Shown here: positions 59,704-64,000 of the stretch, in pieces
How the letters are laid out: every line of letters starts with the position of its first letter
How positions within the stretch are numbered: the first letter of the stretch is position 1
Origin: PWQG01 sp050486205
GTDB lineage: Bacteria > Pseudomonadota > Gammaproteobacteria > Pseudomonadales > Pseudohongiellaceae
Reading direction: 5' to 3'
Length of the DNA stretch: 64,000 nucleotides
Assembly: GCA_050486205.1 (NCBI GenBank)
Contig: JBJHCW010000006.1
Location: forward strand, 62,001 to 126,000
Translations under genes and position numbers: made by a program
The notes under the pieces: generated by a model
Told to the model about the DNA's origin: nothing
Seen by the model: only the letters and a program-made list of their open reading frames with translations
The model's database searches: none

Positions 59704-61020
59704 TCACTGGTGGATTGGCAAGGCTTCAACCTGGCGCTCGATCTGCTGCAGGCGCTGTCGATAGCGCTCGCTTTCGGTGTCGCCGTAGCGAGCGAGAAAT
59801 TCTGATTCGCTCAGCCCATCCTCGCTCCGATCAACAGTGGGCATGTAATCCTGCTCGCTGTTGGCGTGGCGCATTCGCTCCTGGAGCTGGCGGGCCAGCG
59901 CTGACTCCGCAGCGGCCAGCTCGCCCAAGGCCGCGCCAGCGGCGTTGGCCGTCACGTCACTGAAACTGAATCCGGTAGAGTACCTGGCATCGTGCAGTTC
60001 CTTGCTGTTGGCCAGGACCTCCGCAATGGCGGCGCCTGCCGAGGCAGTAATGGCAGCAGAGGTGACAAAGTGACGCGCAAGATCGCTTCGGCCCAGCAGT
60101 GTCACCCGTCCCGGGCCGTGCAGCCCATCAAGGTCGCCGGGTGCATCGTGTACCAGTGTGGCCAGTTCCAGATTGTTGACGTAAAGCGTCAGTGCCTGCA
60201 GCAGGCTGCGATTCTCCGCCACAGGGTCATGGCCCTGACCGGTGCGCTGGCTGGCGTTTTCAAACAGAGCCTGCAGATAGGGGTGAACCGATTGACTGCC
60301 AGGTCCGGTAGGCAGTTCGTCACTCAGTGTCCGAATGGCCCGGTAGTAGTGAATCAGCCGGTCACGGTCCTGCTGGCTGACAAACATCTGCTGCGCCTGA
60401 GAACGCAGCTCGGTGATGGATGTTGGTTGCCATTGCAGCCGGGCATGCAGGCGCTGGTCGGCCAGCTCCAGTTCGCTGACGTGTTGTTGCAACTCCAGCA
60501 GCTCGTCATAGTCTATGCTGTAGTGTCGCAGTGCCGTGTCCGCACGGTTGATCAGTGCACGCTGTAATGGGCCGGGTACAGGCAGTTTGCCGGCACGCAA
60601 GGACTGCAGGGCAATACGATCAGCGTCGATACCGAACACGGCTGTCATGTTCAGATAAGGATTGACGGGCCCCAGCGCAATGGCGCGGCTCACTGTCAGC
60701 GTAATGCCGTCGGGTGTGAAATCAAAGCGTGCAGCCACTTCGTCAAGGCCAGGGATGGATTCCAGCGCCAGTGCGGCAAGCAGATCCATCTCCTGGGCAC
60801 TCAGGGACACGTGACTGTAGCCGCTGCGTCGGAAGCGGGGAGGGCTGTTGTCGACGACTATGCGCTCCACCTGGACCCTCTGCGCGTCTGTCAGCGGGCC
60901 CGGGTGAGTGACTGCCGGGCGAAAATCCAGCAGTAAAAACAACAGAAACGCCATTGCGGCCAGCATCAGCAAGGCTGCCAGTAGCGTTTTTTGCCATTTG
61001 GGGTACAAGTAAGTGTTCAT
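59704..61020 (-). CDS. Conserved membrane-anchored protein, unknown
   Basis: A 438-residue protein with one N-terminal helix (LLAALLMLAAMAFLLFLLL) and a large hydrophilic part, probably periplasmic. Notable stretches that look conserved: GPGRVTLLGRSDLARHFVTSAAITASAG and GFSFSDVTANAAGAALGELA. These resemble a recurring but unnamed proteobacterial family, which I cannot assign. The C-terminus is acidic and Arg-rich (SESEFLARYGDTESERYRQRL). It is divergent from the coiled-coil lipoprotein gene across about 108 bases. Confidence 0.68.
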   Translation of the reverse strand: MNTYLYPKWQKTLLAALLMLAAMAFLLFLLLDFRPAVTHPGPLTDAQRVQVERIVVDNSPPRFRRSGYSHVSLSAQEMDLLAALALESIPGLDEVAARFDFTPDGITLTVSRAIALGPVNPYLNMTAVFGIDADRIALQSLRAGKLPVPGPLQRALINRADTALRHYSIDYDELLELQQHVSELELADQRLHARLQWQPTSITELRSQAQQMFVSQQDRDRLIHYYRAIRTLSDELPTGPGSQSVHPYLQALFENASQRTGQGHDPVAENRSLLQALTLYVNNLELATLVHDAPGDLDGLHGPGRVTLLGRSDLARHFVTSAAITASAGAAIAEVLANSKELHDARYSTGFSFSDVTANAAGAALGELAAAESALARQLQERMRHANSEQDYMPTVDRSEDGLSESEFLARYGDTESERYRQRLQQIERQVEALPIHQ

Positions 61021-61128
61021 GCCTGCAGGATTATAAACCGGGGCTGGGGACTGGCATAATGCCTTGTGCGCCAGTATGCGGTAGAATCAGGAAAAACAGC
61101 GGCTCGCGGTAAGGCCCAGGAGCTTATA

Positions 61129-61836
61129 ATGAGACCAATTGACATACCAGGCAAGCGTTCGGCAATACAATCAACTGTACGTTCAGGCGCGTTCGTAAAA
61201 GGTGCCGGAGCTGGTAAGCGGCAGTTACTGACGGCGGCTGCGGTAACAGCCTGTCTGATGCTGACAGCGTGCGCCGGTGGGCAGATTGAGGAACTCGAGG
61301 CGCAACTGGCTGCCGAACGGGTAGCTGCCGAGGAAGCCCGATCCGAGGCTGAACAGGCTGCGCGGGCCGCCGAAACGGCCCGGCGCGCGGCTGAGCAGGC
61401 CGAACGTGAGCGTGTAGAGGCCATGGAAAGGCTGGAGCGAGAGCGCGAAGAGTTGGCGCGCGCTGAACGTCTGGCCCGTGAGCAGGCCGAGCAACAGGCC
61501 AGAGAGGCGGCTGCGCTTCGCGCGCAGCGCGAGGCTGCGGCCCGGAGCCAGCAACAGCAGGAGCAGCGGGCCAGGCTGGCCTCCATGGAAGCTGAACTGG
61601 CGGCCATGCAGCAGCGCATTACCGGCCGTGAGCAGGCCAATGTCCGGCTGAGAGAGGCGATAACGGCGGCTGAGGAACTGTTGCAGATGCTGGACAGTGA
61701 GCAGCAGAAGTACGAAAACCTCGATGACAGTGGCCAGACCGTGGAGCCATTGCAGCAAGGCCTGATTGCCGAGCTCGAAGCCAGGAAGAATGCACTTATC
61801 CGTGAAGCCGAGGAACTGACCCGTCAGTCGCAGTAG
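61129..61836 (+). CDS. Coiled-coil lipoprotein, low-complexity Glu/Ala/Arg
   Basis: A 235-residue protein. An unusually long N-terminus (about 35 residues, basic) precedes a hydrophobic stretch ending MLTAC (lipobox). Then about 130 residues of almost pure E/A/R/Q heptad sequence (for example EEARSEAEQAARAAETARRA) that will form a long coiled coil; the tail (REAITAAEELLQMLDSEQQKYENLD) is more varied. SD CCAGGAG precedes the ATG at 61129; the frame starts at 61066. It may be a cell-envelope tether such as Lpp/TolA-like, but that is only analogy. Confidence 0.68.
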   Translation: MRPIDIPGKRSAIQSTVRSGAFVKGAGAGKRQLLTAAAVTACLMLTACAGGQIEELEAQLAAERVAAEEARSEAEQAARAAETARRAAEQAERERVEAMERLEREREELARAERLAREQAEQQAREAAALRAQREAAARSQQQQEQRARLASMEAELAAMQQRITGREQANVRLREAITAAEELLQMLDSEQQKYENLDDSGQTVEPLQQGLIAELEARKNALIREAEELTRQSQ

Positions 61837-61868
61837 GGGATGTCGCGATTCTGGGTAGCGCAGTCACA

Positions 61869-62426
61869 TCAGTCCAGGTTGACCCGCTCAAAGTGATACA
61901 TCACCCACAGGTTTTCCTCGTGAGGGCTGCCTTCGCTGTCAAGCCAGGTGATACGCACTTCCCGTACACACTGGTAGATCCGGAACGAAACGGTGTCCTC
62001 GATGATCAACCCACGGACGGACGGGTTGAGTGTGTAGTTGGAAATTTCCATCAGGCGCCATCGATCCTGCAGGGTTGCGTTGATGCAGTCATTGCCGGAC
62101 AGCAAATCGACGTAGGGTACTTCGGTTTCAGCCCATCGACCTGCCTTGATTTCCAGATCAAGGTCCAGGCGGACAGCGTCATCGGCGCCGGTCTCATCGC
62201 GGAAATTGATGGAATGCATGGTCAGGTCATCATTTCCGGTATTCTGCGCCACCACGCGAAGGCCGGCATTGCTGCGGATAGACCAGGCAGGCGAGTAGAT
62301 CGCGTACTTGACCGGATAGGCTTCGGACGTGGTTTCAACGCTGAGCGGGTCGTCATTCATCGGTTGTGCGAGGGCTAACCCCGGGCATGACAGCAGCGCC
62401 GTCAGGGCAAAACACAGTCTTCGCAT
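61869..62426 (-). CDS. Exported protein, unknown
   Basis: A 185-residue protein with a Sec signal (MRRLCFALTALLSCPGLALA) and a mature beta-rich domain. Three Cys residues are seen: one in the signal, one in SGNDCIN and one in RIYQCVRE; the last two may form a disulfide. Ends HEENLWVMYHFERVNLD. An upstream ATG at 62450 is possible. No family recognised. It converges with the coiled-coil lipoprotein gene and diverges from apbC. Confidence 0.65.
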   Translation of the reverse strand: MRRLCFALTALLSCPGLALAQPMNDDPLSVETTSEAYPVKYAIYSPAWSIRSNAGLRVVAQNTGNDDLTMHSINFRDETGADDAVRLDLDLEIKAGRWAETEVPYVDLLSGNDCINATLQDRWRLMEISNYTLNPSVRGLIIEDTVSFRIYQCVREVRITWLDSEGSPHEENLWVMYHFERVNLD

Positions 62427-62540
62427 GTCAGTACAGGTCCACAAAATCATCAGTAAACAACATTCAATGAATAGAACACGGTTTTGCCCGGGAATTCAAG
62501 TCCGGCGCCATTACGGATTCTGCGCAAGCAATCCCGGGGC

Positions 62541-63374
62541 ATGGGAGCGATTGGAGTGACAAATCTTGAAAACATCCGCCACATCATCTGTGTGGCGTCA
62601 GGCAAGGGCGGGGTGGGCAAGTCAACCACCGCCGTGAATCTGGCCATGGCCCTGAAGCAGCAGGGTCACACAGTGGGTCTGCTAGATGCAGATATATACG
62701 GGCCCAGTCAGCCCACCATGCTGGGGGTCAAGGCGGGAACCCGGCCACTTGTGCGAGAAGGCAAATTCATGGAGCCTGTTGTGGCCCATGGCATTGAGAC
62801 CAACTCCATGGGCTACCTGGTGGAAGGCAGTACCGCCATGGTCTGGCGGGCCCCGATGATTGTTGGTGCCTTCAATCAGCTGCTGAAGCAGACGCTATGG
62901 TCGCCGCTGGATTTTCTGATTATTGACATGCCGCCGGGCACAGGGGACATCCAGCTCAGTCTGTCGCAGGCAGTCAGTCTGACCGGTGCTGTTGTGGTGA
63001 CCACCCCCCAGGATGTGGCCTTGCTTGATGCGCGCAAGGGCATAGAGATGTTCCGCAAGGTCAAGGTGCCCCTGCTGGGCGTCGTGGAGAACATGGGTGT
63101 TCACATCTGCTCCAACTGTGGTCACAGCGAAGCCATATTCGGTGAAGGCGGCGGTGAGCAACTCTCGCGCGACTATGGCGTCGAAGTGCTCGGCTCCTTG
63201 CCATTGGACCTGTCCATACGACAGCACAGTGATTCGGGCATGCCGCTGATGCTGGTCGATCCTGATGGCCCGGTTGCCCGGGCCTATCATGCGCTGGCCT
63301 CGCGCCTGACAGAACAGGTCCGGGCCTTGTCGGATCAATCGCCGGCGCCGCAGCTCATCATCACGGATGATTGA
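62541..63374 (+). CDS. apbC: Mrp/ApbC-type iron-sulfur cluster carrier ATPase
   Basis: A P-loop NTPase that binds and delivers [4Fe-4S] clusters. It has the deviant Walker A GKGGVGKST at about 22-30, the switch LLDADIYGPSQPT, MPPGTGDIQLSL and the cluster-binding CSNC in VHICSNCGHSEAIFGEGGG. It lacks the N-terminal MIP18/DUF59 domain that most Mrp proteins carry. A GTG at 62556 has a better-spaced GGGAG; an upstream TTG frame to 62484 lacks support. It overlaps the converging symporter gene by 14 bases. Confidence 0.92.
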   Translation: MGAIGVTNLENIRHIICVASGKGGVGKSTTAVNLAMALKQQGHTVGLLDADIYGPSQPTMLGVKAGTRPLVREGKFMEPVVAHGIETNSMGYLVEGSTAMVWRAPMIVGAFNQLLKQTLWSPLDFLIIDMPPGTGDIQLSLSQAVSLTGAVVVTTPQDVALLDARKGIEMFRKVKVPLLGVVENMGVHICSNCGHSEAIFGEGGGEQLSRDYGVEVLGSLPLDLSIRQHSDSGMPLMLVDPDGPVARAYHALASRLTEQVRALSDQSPAPQLIITDD

Positions 63375-64000
63375 CTGTCGCCGAGGCCGCAGCTGAGGTG
63401 GCAACCGGTGTGGCGACCGGGGCCATATCAGGCACAACCAGGTCACCGGGCAGCCGGATGTTCTCCACGATGTCCTGCACTTCCTGTGGTGGCTCCGGCG
63501 TGAAGCGGCACACGACCAGGGCAACAACCGTGTTCAGTACGGTGCCGACGGTGCCAATGCCTTCGGGTGAAATGCCGAACCACCAGTTCTCCGGTGTACT
63601 GGCCGCCGGGTTGATGAACTTGAAATACACAATGTAAGCAGCCGTGAATGTGAAACCTGTCACCATGCCGGCAATGGCACCTTCACGATTGAGCCGTTTG
63701 TAGAAGATGCCCATCACAATGGCAGGAAAGAACGAGGCAGCTGCGAGTCCGAAGGCAAAGGCAACCACCTCGGCCACAAAGCCTGGCGGGTTGATGCCAA
63801 AGTAGCCCGCAATCAGTATCGCTACAAAAATGGCAATTCGGGCATAGAGCAACTCCTGTTTCTCCGTAATGTCAGGCATGAAGGTGCGTTTCATCAGGTC
63901 ATGCGACACCGCAGTGGATATGACCAGCAGCAATCCGGCAGCGGTGGACAGTGCTGCGGCCAGCGCGCCGGCTGCCACCAGGGCCACCACCCAGTTGGGC
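63361..64000 (-). CDS. Sodium:solute symporter, VC_2705/ActP-like, N-terminus cut off
   Basis: C-terminal part (about 212 codons) of an SSS-family transporter; the rest lies beyond the right edge. Landmarks: VALVAAGALAAALSTAAGLLLVISTAVSHDL, INPPGFVAEVVAFAFGLAAASFFPAIVMGIF and NWWFGISPEGIGTVG. These match the VC_2705-type cation/acetate symporter subfamily, so acetate or related acids are likely substrates. The C-terminal tail is Ala/Thr/Val-rich. It converges with apbC, 14 bases overlapping. It is a different gene from the transporter domain of cbrA. Confidence 0.88.
   Translation of the reverse strand, partial: PNWVVALVAAGALAAALSTAAGLLLVISTAVSHDLMKRTFMPDITEKQELLYARIAIFVAILIAGYFGINPPGFVAEVVAFAFGLAAASFFPAIVMGIFYKRLNREGAIAGMVTGFTFTAAYIVYFKFINPAASTPENWWFGISPEGIGTVGTVLNTVVALVVCRFTPEPPQEVQDIVENIRLPGDLVVPDMAPVATPVATSAAASATVNHP

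Noticed and set aside
1..64000. tRNA, rRNA, prophage or complete insertion sequence
   Set aside because: No transposase, integrase, phage structural gene or rRNA-like stretch was recognised, and no tRNA cloverleaf was noticed by eye; a tRNA scan would be needed to exclude one.

Overview
The window is a dense, GC-rich stretch of a gammaproteobacterial chromosome (GC in the mid-to-high 50s by eye). It has about 56 protein genes, one likely regulatory RNA, one small inverted-repeat element, and no rRNA, tRNA, CRISPR array, prophage or intact insertion sequence. The clearest taxonomic clue is the block dksA-gluQ-(small ORF)-cbrA-cbrB-(A-rich gap)-pcnB-...-panB-panC. I know this order from Pseudomonas, but proteins and neighbours differ enough that I would place the organism in a Pseudomonadales/Cellvibrionales-like marine lineage rather than in Pseudomonas (inference).

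Layout. 1-2520: divergent glycerol genes glpK (cut by the window edge) and glpD. 2594-11638: exported and stress or detoxification functions: a lipoprotein, an alpha/beta hydrolase preceded by a 19-bp tandem repeat, an exported methyltransferase, a carboxylesterase, a TetR regulator, a redoxin-cytochrome c-copper monooxygenase fusion, an exported fumarylacetoacetase-like protein and a serine hydrolase. 11739-17589: an RND efflux pair and a tandem ABC ATPase of ModF type. 17608-21761: a minus-strand operon pxpB-pxpC-pxpA-alkB-marC-methyltransferase. 21844-24871: a SIMPL-domain protein and a PQQ/heme c alcohol dehydrogenase. 24835-28359: uvrA and ssb, divergent. 28418-33157: a sugar-nucleotide reductase-like protein, moeA, two lipoproteins and a PQQ-type sugar dehydrogenase. 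33271-38896: the glyoxylate shunt (aceA-aceK, with divergent glcB). 39038-43428: a LysR regulator, a DUF442 protein, a SulP transporter and a thiolase. 43464-49278: acs, panC, panB, a deoxynucleoside kinase and pcnB. 49279-55826: the CbrAB region with gluQ and dksA. 55960-56248: a MITE-like element. 56277-64000: an aminotransferase, a Rieske protein, a Cys/Met-metabolism PLP enzyme, uncharacterised membrane proteins and lipoproteins, apbC/mrp, and the end of a sodium:solute symporter.

How it works together. Much of the window concerns carbon-source choice: glycerol, alcohols and sugars oxidised in the periplasm, acetate activation (acs), the glyoxylate bypass (aceA, aceK, glcB) and an acetate-type symporter at the right edge. 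The CbrA/CbrB pair is the obvious regulatory hub.

The best finding is between cbrB and pcnB. The gap holds a minus-strand sigma-54 promoter match (TGGCAC-N6-TGCT at 49751-49736), three TGTTAC/GTAACA half-sites upstream of it, and a downstream ~330-nt A-rich stretch full of AAnAAnAA motifs. This is the architecture and location of the Pseudomonas CrcZ decoy RNA that titrates Hfq/Crc. A 58-residue, two-helix ORF overlapping the start of cbrA occupies the position of Pseudomonas cbrX. The PQQ alcohol dehydrogenase start codon sits inside an AAnAAnAA motif, making it a candidate target of the same circuit. These are sequence-level inferences; no expression evidence is available here.
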